From Flavobacteria bacterium BBFL7 (lineage in GTDB: Bacteria > Bacteroidota > Bacteroidia > Flavobacteriales > Flavobacteriaceae), in the NCBI GenBank assembly GCA_000153385.1, contig CH672375.1, positions 230,352-294,351 of the forward strand: 64,000 bases of DNA, in the 5' to 3' direction. The notes under the pieces were generated by a model. The model made no database searches and had not been told where the DNA came from. It saw only the letters and a list, made by a program, of their open reading frames with translations. Positions within the stretch are counted from its first letter, which is position 1. Each line of letters starts with the position of its first letter. Shown here piece after piece: positions 1 through 8,472 of the stretch. The position numbers and the translations under genes were made by a program.

Positions 1-519
1 TTCTTCAATTTCCTTTTCAGCAATAGCAACTTCTTGCAAATATTCTTCAGCTTGATCCGGTGCCATATCAAAAACATGATATTTAGTTAGGTATACAACT
101 CCAAAAAGAATGGTTGCATAGAATAAATAAACCCACCATGGTGGTAAGTTGTTATCTAACTCACGTATACCGTCATAATTATGATCCAGTTCTATTTCAC
201 CTTCATCTTCAATAGGTTTGCTTCCTAGCATTTTTGCATAAGTCTTTTTAATACCTGCAAACTCTTGCTCTTTACGTTCTATTGTAGCTGCATCATACCT
301 TTCTTTTGCTTCATCGTTTAAAGTATTGTAAAGTACTCTTTCTAGGGTTTTTACACTAGTTTCTAATAAATATGCACATAGAAACAAAACTCCTAGGATA
401 AGCCAAATTAAAGGATACTCTTGTACTGCCCAAGTACCTTCTTTACCAGCGACTAGTTCAAATAGAACTAAAGCTAGAATCATAAATATGATTATTCTAA
501 AAAGTGCTGATTTATTCAT
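1..519 (-). CDS. ccoP: cbb3-type cytochrome c oxidase subunit CcoP (diheme cytochrome c), 3' end missing
   Basis: The gene reads in from position 519 and is cut by the window edge, so only the first 173 residues are visible. The start codon overlaps the end of ccoQ by 8 bases. There are two membrane segments, near residues 7-24 and 36-52, then a charged linker and a third hydrophobic stretch near residues 130-147. The segment [19 protein letters not shown] is the signature of the FixP/CcoP N-terminal region just before its membrane anchor. The two CxxCH heme sites should lie beyond the window. CcoP passes electrons to CcoO and CcoN in the high-affinity terminal oxidase of the inner membrane. 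The family call rests on the motif and on gene order ccoNO-ccoQ-ccoP. Confidence 0.9.
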   Translation of the reverse strand, partial: MNKSALFRIIIFMILALVLFELVAGKEGTWAVQEYPLIWLILGVLFLCAYLLETSVKTLERVLYNTLNDEAKERYDAATIERKEQEFAGIKKTYAKMLGSKPIEDEGEIELDHNYDGIRELDNNLPPWWVYLFYATILFGVVYLTKYHVFDMAPDQAEEYLQEVAIAEKEIEE

Positions 520-703
520 CTTCTTGGGTTTTAATTGGTTCATTTAATGGCATCTCACTTAAAGTATTGATGTGATCTTTTTTTGCAGTAAACACATATA
601 GAAATAATAAAGTGAAGAATGTAAAAAATATAAGGAGTGATATAATCGGATATATGGACACGCCTTCTATAGCTTCTAGATTTCCTTTTATAAATTTGAG
701 CAT
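512..703 (-). CDS. ccoQ: small cbb3 oxidase subunit CcoQ/FixQ-like
   Basis: This 63-residue protein has one membrane helix near residues 16-40, followed by a short acidic tail. It starts 3 bases after the ccoNO stop and overlaps ccoP by 8 bases, which is the usual place of CcoQ. CcoQ is a non-heme single-span subunit that helps stabilise the oxidase complex. The sequence is too short for firm motif evidence, so the call depends on size, topology and position. Confidence 0.8.
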   Translation of the reverse strand: MLKFIKGNLEAIEGVSIYPIISLLIFFTFFTLLFLYVFTAKKDHINTLSEMPLNEPIKTQEDE

Positions 704-706
704 GGC

Positions 707-2911
707 TTAGTCGTTTTGATTAATACTTAAATCCTCGGCGTTTTTTACCTTGATATCTGTCCCTAGACGTTGTAAGTAAGCGATAATAGAGACCACTTCT
801 CTATCTCTCATTTCAACAAACTCTTCTCCATTTTCCTCTGCATATTTTTTATCTGCATTATAGATTTTTGCAAAGTCTGGATCATTCATTAAGCTCTTTT
901 CTATTTTAAGAGCTTGAGAAGCCATTGTTTCAGGAGCATTCTCAATATCTGCTGGTGAATATGGGACACCTAGACTTACCATCACTTCCATTTTATCCTG
1001 CGTCTGGCTGCGATCATGTTCATTCTCAATTAACCATTTATAGGATGGCATTATAGAACCAGAACTGGTTGTTTGAGGATCATAAAAGTGATTTAAGTGC
1101 CAATTATCATTATACTTCCCACCTACTCTCATTAAATCTGGTCCTGTTCTTTTAGAACCGAATAAGAATGGATGATCATAAACATATTCTCCAGCTTTTG
1201 AATATTCTCCATATCGCTCTACCTCACTACGGAAAGGTCTAATCATTTGCGAGTGACATCCTACACAACCTTCTCTAATATAAATATCTCGACCTTCTAA
1301 CTCTAATGGAGTATATGGTTTCACACTAGAAATAACAGGTATATAATCATCAACCATTAACGATGGTACTATTTGAACTAATCCACCTATTAAAATAGCG
1401 ATAGTAGAATATAAAGTCATTTTTAAAGGTTTTCTTTCCAACCAGGTATGCCATCCTTCACTAGCAGTTCTTTTCTTAGAAACGCGAGTTAATGGAGCTG
1501 CCTCTACTAGCTCGTCTGTGACTGTACTACCTTGTCTCACCGTCATAATCACGTTGTATACAAGAACTAGCATACCAGCGATATATAAAGTTCCTCCTAT
1601 CGCACGCATCCAGTACATAGGCATAATTTCATTTACCGTTTCTAAAAAGTTACCATAAGCAAGTGTGCCATCGGGATTAAACTGTTTCCACATAAATGCT
1701 TGAACAAATCCTGCTACATACATAGGTAATGCATAAAGAATAATACCCAATGTTCCTATCCAGAAATGGAAGTTTGCTAGTTTAGTAGATGCTAATTTTG
1801 TTTTAAAAAGAATCGGAACTAAATAATAAATAATTCCAAAAGTCATAAATCCGTTCCATGCTAGCGCACCTACGTGAACGTGAGCAATAATCCAGTCCGA
1901 GAAGTGGGCAATCGCATTCACATTCTTAAGAGATAGCATAGGCCCTTCAAAAGTTGCCATACCATAACCAGTTATAGCTACAACCATAAATTTCAATACA
2001 GGATTTGTACGTACTTTATCCCATGCGCCGCGTAGTGTAAGCAATCCATTAATCATTCCACCCCAAGATGGTGCAATCAACATAACTGAAAATGCTACAC
2101 CCAAATTTTGAGCCCAATCTGGCAACGCACTATACAACAAGTGGTGAGGACCAGCCCAGATATAAATAAATATTAACGACCAAAAGTGTATTATAGAAAG
2201 TCTGTATGAATATACCGGTCTATTTGCAGCCTTAGGTACGAAGTAATACATCAAACCTAAAAACGGTGTTGTTAAGAAAAATGCTACCGCATTGTGACCA
2301 TACCACCATTGAACTAACGCATCTTGCACACCAGCATATGCCGAATAACTCTTAAACATATTAACCGGTAACGCCATACTATTAAAAATATGTAGTACCG
2401 CGACAGTTACAAATGTTGCTATATAAAACCAAATTGCAACATATAAATGACGCTGTCTCCTTTTAATAAGTGTACCGATTAGATTCACACCAAATGCTAC
2501 CCATATTAAAGCTATTCCTATATCGATAGGCCACTCTAGTTCGGCATACTCTTTTGAAGATGTCATACCTAATGGTAAAGTAATAGCTGCAGCGACAATA
2601 ATTAATTGCCATCCCCAAAAGTTAACCTTTGATAAAAAGTCACTCCACATACGTGCCTTAAGCAAACGTTGAGTAGAATAATAGACACCGGCAAAAATTG
2701 CATTACCTACAAAAGCAAATATTACAGCATTAGTATGAAGTGGTCTTAACCTACCGAAACTGAGCCATGAAATACCATCAGTCAGGTTAGGAAAAAGAAA
2801 CATAAACGCTAGTAATAAACCAACTGTCATCCCTACTACACCCCAAAGTATGGTAGCATACAGGAAATTCTTAACGATTTTATTATCGTAATGGAATTGT
2901 TCTAATTGCAT
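707..2911 (-). CDS. ccoN: fused cbb3 cytochrome c oxidase subunits CcoN-CcoO
   Basis: This 734-residue protein joins the catalytic subunit CcoN (about residues 1-460) to the monoheme cytochrome CcoO (about 500-734). The CcoN half keeps the expected metal-ligand histidines: H59 in RPLHTNAV, H206 in WWYGHNAV, the pair H256-H257, and H344/H346 in AHVHVGALAW. The CcoO half carries the heme c site CVGCH at 549-553 and a likely axial methionine in SIMPSYKWL. The enzyme reduces oxygen to water with high affinity and pumps protons across the inner membrane. A single CcoNO chain is common in Bacteroidetes, whereas proteobacteria encode two proteins. It lies 2 bases after ccoS and 3 bases before ccoQ. 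Confidence 0.95.
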   Translation of the reverse strand: MQLEQFHYDNKIVKNFLYATILWGVVGMTVGLLLAFMFLFPNLTDGISWLSFGRLRPLHTNAVIFAFVGNAIFAGVYYSTQRLLKARMWSDFLSKVNFWGWQLIIVAAAITLPLGMTSSKEYAELEWPIDIGIALIWVAFGVNLIGTLIKRRQRHLYVAIWFYIATFVTVAVLHIFNSMALPVNMFKSYSAYAGVQDALVQWWYGHNAVAFFLTTPFLGLMYYFVPKAANRPVYSYRLSIIHFWSLIFIYIWAGPHHLLYSALPDWAQNLGVAFSVMLIAPSWGGMINGLLTLRGAWDKVRTNPVLKFMVVAITGYGMATFEGPMLSLKNVNAIAHFSDWIIAHVHVGALAWNGFMTFGIIYYLVPILFKTKLASTKLANFHFWIGTLGIILYALPMYVAGFVQAFMWKQFNPDGTLAYGNFLETVNEIMPMYWMRAIGGTLYIAGMLVLVYNVIMTVRQGSTVTDELVEAAPLTRVSKKRTASEGWHTWLERKPLKMTLYSTIAILIGGLVQIVPSLMVDDYIPVISSVKPYTPLELEGRDIYIREGCVGCHSQMIRPFRSEVERYGEYSKAGEYVYDHPFLFGSKRTGPDLMRVGGKYNDNWHLNHFYDPQTTSSGSIMPSYKWLIENEHDRSQTQDKMEVMVSLGVPYSPADIENAPETMASQALKIEKSLMNDPDFAKIYNADKKYAEENGEEFVEMRDREVVSIIAYLQRLGTDIKVKNAEDLSINQND

Positions 2912-2913
2912 AA

Positions 2914-3096
2914 TTATTTTGAATTAATTTGGTTGTTTTCTTCTTTAGTTTTAACGACTTCATCGTCAAATAGCATGCGCACACTAGGCGTATACGTATC
3001 ATCATATTGCCCGTCTTTAACTGAAACTATAAACAGAACAAAAAATAAAAGTGCCACTACAACACTCACCGCTAATAACATATAAATGATACTCAT
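2914..3096 (-). CDS. ccoS: cbb3 oxidase maturation protein CcoS
   Basis: The protein has 60 residues and begins MSIIYMLLAVSVVVALLFF, a typical CcoS start with a single membrane helix, then an acidic stretch (YDDTYTPSVRMLFDDE). CcoS is needed for insertion of heme and copper cofactors during cbb3 assembly. A longer reading frame runs back to 3153. I chose the inner ATG because the extra residues do not resemble CcoS, and because an Fnr-like site (3148-3159) and a TATTTTTG promoter box (3117-3124) lie in that stretch. An AGAGG sequence sits just before the chosen ATG. It is the first gene after the ccoI stop and likely opens the ccoSNOQP transcript. Confidence 0.85.
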   Translation of the reverse strand: MSIIYMLLAVSVVVALLFFVLFIVSVKDGQYDDTYTPSVRMLFDDEVVKTKEENNQINSK

Positions 3097-3116
3097 ACCT
3101 CTTTGAATTATCGTTA

Positions 3117-3124
3117 CAAAAATA
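3117..3124 (-). promoter_or_regulatory. promoter -7 box of the ccoS-ccoNO-ccoQ-ccoP operon
   Basis: TATTTTTG on the minus strand matches the Bacteroidetes TAnnTTTG element. No TTG -33 element is visible at the right distance; the Fnr-like site occupies that place, as expected for an activated promoter. Taking transcription to begin about 6 bases after the G (the spacing seen at ffs), the start is near 3111. Confidence 0.55.
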
Positions 3125-3139
3125 TTTCTATAGCCTTCC

Positions 3140-3159
3140 TTAAAACATGACAATTATCA
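3140..3159 (-). promoter_or_regulatory. Fnr-like operator upstream of ccoS
   Basis: The minus strand reads TGATAATTGTCATGTTTTAA. Its first 12 bases form an imperfect inverted repeat like the Fnr/Crp consensus (TTGAT-N4-ATCAA). The same 20 bases occur at 5613-5632 upstream of ccoI. The centre of the palindrome is 36.5 bases from the G of the -7 box in both cases, which puts it near -42, the classic class II activator position. The site overlaps the ccoI stop codon. Confidence 0.6.
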
Positions 3160-5559
3160 GTTTTGAGAAGATTTATTAGAAAATTTTCTCCCCATATAAT
3201 TAGTCATAATGGTAGTAAATGCAACGACACTTAAAGAACTCAGAGGCATTAAAATCGCCGCCATCACTGGTGTTAAATTTCCACTTAACGCTATTGATAT
3301 TCCTATTAGATTATAGAATAATGATAGGATAAAGCACCAGTTAATAATATTTACCGCTTTTCGCGAAAGCGTAATTACCTCATCCATCCGGGCTATAATA
3401 CTTGCATCCATAATACCATCACATGCTGGTGTGAATACGTTTACATTTTCGGCAATAGAAATTCCTACATCTGCTTGTGCAAGTGCTCCAGCATCATTTA
3501 ATCCATCACCTACCATCATTACTCTAGCTCCTTGAGATTGTAGTTCTTTTATATAGTTGAGCTTTTCTTCTGGTTGTTGATTAAATTTAAGGGTCACACC
3601 AGATGGTAATAAATGTTGTAAGTATTCTTTTTCACCTGCATTATCACCAGAAACGACATGTAATTTGTAATGTCTTGATAACCTATCAAACAAAGTGTCG
3701 ACTCCAATTCTATATTTGTTTTTAAAAGTATATTTCCCTTTATACTCTTCGTTAAGATTTACATGTACAGCGGTCTCTACATTTTCACCTAGTCCAGTTT
3801 GGGAGGCTGTAAATGAAGGTGAACCAATTTTTATAACTTCTTTATTAATTCTAGAAACCAGCCCTTTTCCTGCAACCTCTTTGAAATCATCTAAGGCTGG
3901 TAAAATCTCATTTTTTTTAAGTTCATTATATAGTGCACGACTTAATGGATGGTTAGAACCACGTAAGGTACTAGCTAGTTTTTTTTCTTCATCCTCATTT
4001 AAAGGTTCTCCTTGATATTCAATTTGTGAGCTAGAACTGGTTGTTATAGTACCCGTTTTATCAAATACAATCGTATCAATTTGAGACATACGTTCGATAA
4101 TAACAGACTCTTTCAGATATAAACCCATGTTACCATAAATGCGCAACATGTTACCCATCGTGAAAGGTGTTGAAAGTGCAATAGCACATGGACAGGCAAC
4201 GATTAACACTGCTGTAAATACATTTACAGCAGTTAGTGGATTTATAAATAACCATACTAAGGCTCCTAAGACGGCGACTGAAATAATGGTGATGGTAAAT
4301 CGTTTTGATATACGATCAACTAGTGATTGAAAACTAGAATGTCGTTTCTTTTTAAAGACATCATTACTCCACAGGCTGGTTAAATAACTTTGCTCTACAT
4401 TTTTTATCGCTTCTACCTCTATAAGTCCAGACTGTTGTCTACCACCGGCATACAATACCTCACCTAAGTATTTAATAATATGATCTGATTCACCGGTCAC
4501 AAAACTGTAGTCCATCGTGGCTCTATCGCTTAATAAAACAGCATCTACCGGTAAAATCTCTCCAGATCTGATTAATAATCGGTCGCCTTTTTCTATTTTA
4601 TAAATAGGTACCTGATCTTCTTCAACGAGGCCATTCTTTTTAAGCAACCTAGTTACTGCTATTGGAAAATAAGACTTGAAGTCCCTATCAAATGAAAGAT
4701 ATGCATAGGTACGTTGCTGAAAAAAACGACCGAGCAATAAAAAGAAAACTAAACCTGTAAGGCTGTCTAAAAAACCAGTTCCTAAATCAAATACGATTTC
4801 AATAGTGCTGCGTATAAATAAGACTACAATCCCTAAAGCAATAGGAATATCAATATTTAATACACCAGATGCAATTCCTTTATAAGCAGATTTTAGATAA
4901 TCGATACCAGCATAAAAAACTACAGGCAATGAAAATGCAAACATCATCCAACGAAAAAGACCTTTAAACTGATCTAGCCAAAATTCTTGAACCTCAAAAT
5001 ATTCTGGAAATGATAAAAACATCACATTCCCAAAAGCAAAGCCCGCTACACCTAATTTATAGATTAAAGAACGATCAACTTTTTTATCCTTTTTTTCATA
5101 ATCATCTAACGATATATAAGGTTCATAACCTATGGATGCTAATAATATAACTAATGCCTTAAGATCTAGTTCATTTGAATTAAAGGTGACTCTAACGGTC
5201 TTTTTCGGAAAATCTACTTGAGAAGACTTAACACCATGATGAATGCGTTGTAGATTTTCTAATACCCATATGCAAGAACTACAATGTATGGATGGTATAG
5301 ATAGTTGCACCACTTGAACTTCTTGCTCATTGAATTCTAATAGCTTACGAACAATTTCTTCGTTTTCTAGAAAATTGAATTTATCCTTTGAAAAAGAAGG
5401 AGACGTTCCAGGGTTTTTTTCAATATCATAGTAATTGTCTAGGTTATTATCACTTAGTATCTCATAGACTAACTTACAGCCATTGCAACAAAACTTCTTC
5501 TCGTCATGTAAGATAGTTTGTTCTGTGCAGGGATCTCCACAATGGAAACAATTATCCAT
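3157..5559 (-). CDS. ccoI: copper-translocating P-type ATPase CcoI/FixI
   Basis: This 800-residue inner-membrane ATPase exports Cu(I) for assembly of the cbb3 binuclear centre. In order it has an N-terminal cysteine cluster (CFHCGDPC, then FCCNGC at 23-28), a heavy-metal-associated domain with C93-x-x-C96, paired membrane helices, the actuator TGES (355-358), the transport motif CPC (456-458), the phosphorylation site D500 in DKTGT, and GDGLND near residue 690. The N-terminal cysteine-rich part and the neighbourhood favour CcoI/FixI over a detoxifying CopA. A copy of the GCTTTCGCGAAAGC palindrome with one extra T lies inside the gene at 3356-3370. It has its own Fnr-like site and promoter upstream, divergent from the regulator at 5698. 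Confidence 0.93.
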   Translation of the reverse strand: MDNCFHCGDPCTEQTILHDEKKFCCNGCKLVYEILSDNNLDNYYDIEKNPGTSPSFSKDKFNFLENEEIVRKLLEFNEQEVQVVQLSIPSIHCSSCIWVLENLQRIHHGVKSSQVDFPKKTVRVTFNSNELDLKALVILLASIGYEPYISLDDYEKKDKKVDRSLIYKLGVAGFAFGNVMFLSFPEYFEVQEFWLDQFKGLFRWMMFAFSLPVVFYAGIDYLKSAYKGIASGVLNIDIPIALGIVVLFIRSTIEIVFDLGTGFLDSLTGLVFFLLLGRFFQQRTYAYLSFDRDFKSYFPIAVTRLLKKNGLVEEDQVPIYKIEKGDRLLIRSGEILPVDAVLLSDRATMDYSFVTGESDHIIKYLGEVLYAGGRQQSGLIEVEAIKNVEQSYLTSLWSNDVFKKKRHSSFQSLVDRISKRFTITIISVAVLGALVWLFINPLTAVNVFTAVLIVACPCAIALSTPFTMGNMLRIYGNMGLYLKESVIIERMSQIDTIVFDKTGTITTSSSSQIEYQGEPLNEDEEKKLASTLRGSNHPLSRALYNELKKNEILPALDDFKEVAGKGLVSRINKEVIKIGSPSFTASQTGLGENVETAVHVNLNEEYKGKYTFKNKYRIGVDTLFDRLSRHYKLHVVSGDNAGEKEYLQHLLPSGVTLKFNQQPEEKLNYIKELQSQGARVMMVGDGLNDAGALAQADVGISIAENVNVFTPACDGIMDASIIARMDEVITLSRKAVNIINWCFILSLFYNLIGISIALSGNLTPVMAAILMPLSSLSVVAFTTIMTNYMGRKFSNKSSQN
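3356..3370. repeat. palindromic repeat GCTTTCGCGAAAGC, one-base insertion variant
   Basis: The copy reads GCTTTTCGCGAAAGC inside ccoI. The core TTTCGCGAAA is intact at 3359-3368. Confidence 0.75.
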
Positions 5560-5589
5560 AATTTATTTATTTGCTCATTATACCTGATG

Positions 5590-5597
5590 CAAAGTTC
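5590..5597 (-). promoter_or_regulatory. promoter -7 box of ccoI
   Basis: GAACTTTG on the minus strand differs from TAnnTTTG at one base. I propose it because it is at exactly the same distance from the Fnr-like block as the TATTTTTG box of ccoS is from its block. Confidence 0.4.
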
Positions 5598-5612
5598 TTC
5601 TTAAAAAGAGTT

Positions 5613-5632
5613 TTAAAACATGACAATTATCA
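5613..5632 (-). promoter_or_regulatory. Fnr-like operator between ccoI and the Fnr-type regulator gene
   Basis: This block is identical over 20 bases to the one upstream of ccoS. The palindromic part is 5621-5632. It lies 62 bases before the ccoI start and about 54 bases before the predicted start of the divergent regulator transcript, so it could serve both genes. Confidence 0.6.
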
Positions 5633-5642
5633 CATTGAAAAA

Positions 5643-5674
5643 TTGATAGAACTGTCCTACAAGATTTAATTTTG
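5643..5674 (+). promoter_or_regulatory. promoter of the Crp/Fnr-type regulator gene
   Basis: A TTG at 5643-5645 and TAATTTTG at 5667-5674 are separated by 21 bases, matching the Bacteroidetes -33/-7 pattern. Transcription would begin near 5680, leaving a short leader before the ATG at 5698. Confidence 0.55.
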
Positions 5675-5697
5675 TTATAGTCCAATCTGATGAAATT

Positions 5698-6390
5698 ATG
5701 AGTACTAAATGTGAAAACTGCGTCATAAGACAGTACAATGCTCTTAGAGTATTAAACACAGAGGATCTTGTTGAAATCAATGAAACTAAAGAGCTTCAAT
5801 CAATTTCAAAAGGTGATATGATCTTTAAAGAAGGACAACGGTTAAGCGGTATTTATTGCGTGCGTAATGGTGCTACTAAGCTATCAAAGATAACAGCGTC
5901 GGGTCGTGATCAAATTATAAAAATTGCCTCAAAAGGTGAGATTTTAGGACAGCGATCTATAGTCTGTGAAGAAAATGCAAATTTGAGTGCTACTGCACTT
6001 AATGATATGGAAGTCTGTTTTATACCTAAATCTGCTATTAAAAGTAGGATTGCTCACAATCCACTTTTTGTAAAAGAATTACTCGTTACTATGGCTACAG
6101 AATTGAGAGTTGCAGATAATATGATCATCGATTTATCTCAAGAAACAGTTAAACAACGTCTAGCCCAAGCATTGTTATACCTTAAAAATCAGTTTGGTGA
6201 AGACCCAAATACCGGCGACCTAACTTTAGTTTTATCACGAGAGGATCTCGCCGCAGCTATAGGTACTGCAACAGAATCTTGTATCAGATTATTATCTGAC
6301 TTTAAAAAGAAAGGCTACATTACAACACAAGGCAAAAACATCAAAATTTTACAACTTGAAGCACTAGAAGAGTTGACTAAAGACTTTTAA
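5698..6390 (+). CDS. Crp/Fnr-family transcription regulator (Fnr-like)
   Basis: The 230-residue protein has an N-terminal cyclic-nucleotide-binding-type fold (about 25-135), a dimer helix, and a C-terminal winged helix (about 150-225). The recognition helix ATESCIRLLSDF keeps Glu193 and Arg197, which align with the DNA-reading Glu209 and Arg213 of E. coli Fnr. The cysteines C5, C8 and C107 align with Fnr C20, C23 and C122, but the residue matching C29 is Asn14. An ordinary four-cysteine iron-sulfur cluster is therefore uncertain. Divergent orientation from ccoI and the shared Fnr-like sites suggest that it controls the cbb3 genes under low oxygen. The 3' end overlaps the convergent dehydrogenase gene by 4 bases. 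Confidence 0.85.
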   Translation: MSTKCENCVIRQYNALRVLNTEDLVEINETKELQSISKGDMIFKEGQRLSGIYCVRNGATKLSKITASGRDQIIKIASKGEILGQRSIVCEENANLSATALNDMEVCFIPKSAIKSRIAHNPLFVKELLVTMATELRVADNMIIDLSQETVKQRLAQALLYLKNQFGEDPNTGDLTLVLSREDLAAAIGTATESCIRLLSDFKKKGYITTQGKNIKILQLEALEELTKDF

Positions 6391-7190
6391 AGCTTGTAAT
6401 GCTTCTTGAGCATTTTTTCATAACGCTTTTCTGGTAAGATTTTCTTGAGAACAATCGAAAATTTTTGTAAAAAACTACCCACCTTGTAGTGAATTCCAGG
6501 ATTTTTTTCTTGAAGAATACTATAAATCTTTTGAGCGACTTCCATGGGATCACTACCGTCATCGACATGCTCATCAATTAGCTTTAAGGTTTTAGAATAT
6601 CCGTCTGCATAGTCGCTTCCTTCTAGAACAGGAGCATGAAAACGACCTGCAGCAATATTAGTAGCAAAATCACCCGGCGCCACATTGCTGAAATGTATAT
6701 TTAAATGTGCACACTCCATACGATACGCCTCGGTAACGATTTCTAAAGCTCCTTTACTAGCGCTGTAAACACCTCTATAAGGTAATCCCATATATCCAGC
6801 TATACTGGTAATATTAATAACTCTACCCGATTGTTGTTTCCTCATATGCGGTAACACAGCTTGGAGAACTCGCAATGGTCCATAAAAATTAGTATCCATC
6901 GCACCTTGTATTTCTTCTATAGGTGTTTCCTCTACTGGACCGGTAATACCTACACCAGCATTATTAACAAGGATATCTATTTTACTTTCTTTATCAATAA
7001 TCTCAACAACAGCCTCCTTAATAGAAATAGGATCTTTAACATCCATAGCAACTAGATTTATAGGACTGTCCGGATAACGATTAGGATTTCTACTCGTTCC
7101 ATAAACGGTATAACCTTTACTTTTAAGATAAATAGAAATAGACTTTCCTATACCGCTAGAACCGCCGGTTACAAGAACAACTTTATTCAT
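6387..7190 (-). CDS. short-chain dehydrogenase/reductase (SDR)
   Basis: This 267-residue cytosolic oxidoreductase has the classical SDR pattern: the glycine-rich nucleotide site TGGSSGIG near residue 8, NNAGVG near 86, the catalytic serine in ITSIAG, and the YxxxK pair in YSASKGAL. The basic residue in GTSRNP after the second strand suggests NADP(H), but this is inference. The substrate cannot be read from the sequence. The C-terminal end is lysine-rich. The gene converges on the Fnr-like regulator with a 4-base overlap and shows no operon partner. Confidence 0.85.
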   Translation of the reverse strand: MNKVVLVTGGSSGIGKSISIYLKSKGYTVYGTSRNPNRYPDSPINLVAMDVKDPISIKEAVVEIIDKESKIDILVNNAGVGITGPVEETPIEEIQGAMDTNFYGPLRVLQAVLPHMRKQQSGRVINITSIAGYMGLPYRGVYSASKGALEIVTEAYRMECAHLNIHFSNVAPGDFATNIAAGRFHAPVLEGSDYADGYSKTLKLIDEHVDDGSDPMEVAQKIYSILQEKNPGIHYKVGSFLQKFSIVLKKILPEKRYEKMLKKHYKL

Positions 7191-7232
7191 AACAACCTAT
7201 TATTGAGATGATTAGATTTGAGTATTGGACAC

Positions 7233-7239
7233 AAAAAAA
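7233..7239 (-). terminator. U-tract at the 3' end of ffs
   Basis: Seven T residues on the minus strand directly follow the closing GGC of the SRP RNA stem, as expected for intrinsic termination. Confidence 0.6.
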
Positions 7240-7334
7240 GGCAAGCTACCTACATCACACTGCTACGACCGCTTACCTTTGCTGCGTTCCCGCCCTGGAG
7301 GAGTTCAACAGGAGCTAGTTGTGTAGGACTTGCC
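7240..7334 (-). ncRNA. ffs: signal recognition particle RNA, small bacterial type (4.5S RNA)
   Basis: The minus-strand RNA of about 95 nt folds as a long hairpin. Its ends pair (5' GGCAAG with CUUGCC 3'), and the apical region CAGGGCGGGAACGCAGCAAAGG corresponds to the conserved Ffh-binding domain of small SRP RNAs, including the A-rich internal loop. It guides Ffh to ribosomes making membrane and secreted proteins. A promoter lies directly upstream and a T-tract directly downstream, so the ends are well fixed. An 87-codon reading frame on the other strand across this gene is not real. Confidence 0.93.
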
Positions 7335-7339
7335 AGGTG

Positions 7340-7370
7340 CAAATATAATACCTTGTTTATACTCTGCAAA
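7340..7370 (-). promoter_or_regulatory. promoter of ffs
   Basis: TTTG (7367-7370) and TATATTTG (7340-7347) on the minus strand are separated by 19 bases. The RNA 5' end follows 6 bases after the last G. This is the best defined promoter in the window and was used to calibrate the others. Confidence 0.75.
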
Positions 7371-7422
7371 GATTTTAAGCAAGCAATTTTATCGTTATAT
7401 TTCGACCTCTTAAAAACCATAT

Positions 7423-8472
7423 ATGAACTGGAAAAATGCCGCTATAATCTTACTAGCAACCATCTCGTTAACAGCTTGTAAGAATGATATCGATACCTTT
7501 AAAGACAATTATAGTTTAGAAATAACAAACCCTAAAAATTCGTACACTAACTCAGATTCTATCAATTTATCCGTGATTGATGCCTCAGAAATAGGAAATG
7601 ATAGTATCATCTGGCACATTAATGCTGGTAAAGTTGAAGGTGAAAATGGTATTACGCTTTCGCGAAAGCTGAATACACAACCTTATGGTAAACTAACATT
7701 TGAAGCGTCCATATATAAAGATGGAAAGATGGTAACAAAGTCAGCACACATCACAAGACTAGCACCTAACAATGTCAAAGTTTATCAAATAGAAGAAATT
7801 GCGACTTATCCACATAAAACAGAATCTTACACGCAAGGGCTTGAGTTTTATGGCGACTCACTTTATGAGAGTACCGGACAGTTTAAAGAAAGTGATTTAA
7901 GAATTACAGATGTTAACACTGGAGAGGCTTTAAAAAAGTTTGAATTACCAGACCACATATTTGCTGAAGGTATGACGATTCTTGATAACAAAATATATCA
8001 ATTAACATGGCAGGCTGGTTATGGCTATGTATACGACCTATCCCTTAACCGTATAGACGAATTTAAATATGGCCGTAGTAAAGAAGGTTGGGGACTTTGC
8101 AATGATGGACAATTTCTCTACAAAAGCGATGGAAGTGATAAAATATGGAAGATCGACCCAATAACTTTTGAAGAAATAAGTTATGTTCAGGTCGTATCTA
8201 CTAAGAATAGTATCACAAAGATTAATGAGCTGGAATGGATTGATGGTAAAATCTATGCCAATGTTTATCAAACGAATGGTATTACCATTATAAACCCACA
8301 AACTGGTGTGGTAGAAGGCATTGTAGATTTAAAATCTTTAACTGCTCAAATCTCTAATGCAAATAAAGATGATAACGTACTTAATGGGATTGCTTTCAAC
8401 CCAAAGAGCGGTACTATCTTTGTAACGGGTAAGAGATGGGATAAGATGTTTGAAATTAAAATTAAGAAATAG
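7423..8472 (+). CDS. glutaminyl-peptide cyclotransferase family lipoprotein
   Basis: The 349-residue protein begins with a lipoprotein signal ending in LTAC (Cys19). Residues about 30-110 look like an extracellular Ig-like domain. The rest is a glutamine cyclotransferase-type beta-propeller, with the typical segments SYTQGLEFYGDSLYEST, GWGLCNDG, LYKSDGS and NELEWIDGKIYANVYQ. The family converts N-terminal glutamine of peptides to pyroglutamate. Lipid anchoring suggests activity at the periplasmic or surface face of a membrane. A palindromic repeat (7656-7669) lies in frame near the domain junction and encodes LSRKL. The stop overlaps the GTG start of the thioesterase gene by one base, so the two are likely cotranscribed. 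Confidence 0.85.
   Translation: MNWKNAAIILLATISLTACKNDIDTFKDNYSLEITNPKNSYTNSDSINLSVIDASEIGNDSIIWHINAGKVEGENGITLSRKLNTQPYGKLTFEASIYKDGKMVTKSAHITRLAPNNVKVYQIEEIATYPHKTESYTQGLEFYGDSLYESTGQFKESDLRITDVNTGEALKKFELPDHIFAEGMTILDNKIYQLTWQAGYGYVYDLSLNRIDEFKYGRSKEGWGLCNDGQFLYKSDGSDKIWKIDPITFEEISYVQVVSTKNSITKINELEWIDGKIYANVYQTNGITIINPQTGVVEGIVDLKSLTAQISNANKDDNVLNGIAFNPKSGTIFVTGKRWDKMFEIKIKK
7656..7669. repeat. palindromic repeat GCTTTCGCGAAAGC
   Basis: Perfect copy inside the glutaminyl cyclase gene, encoding part of LSRKL. Confidence 0.85.

Noticed and set aside
3097-3153. N-terminal extension of CcoS
   Set aside because: It lies over the promoter and Fnr-like site, and the shorter form has the expected CcoS sequence.
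7218-7481. An 87-codon frame across the SRP RNA
   Set aside because: It covers ffs and runs into the start of the next gene in another frame; the RNA fold and promoter explain the sequence.
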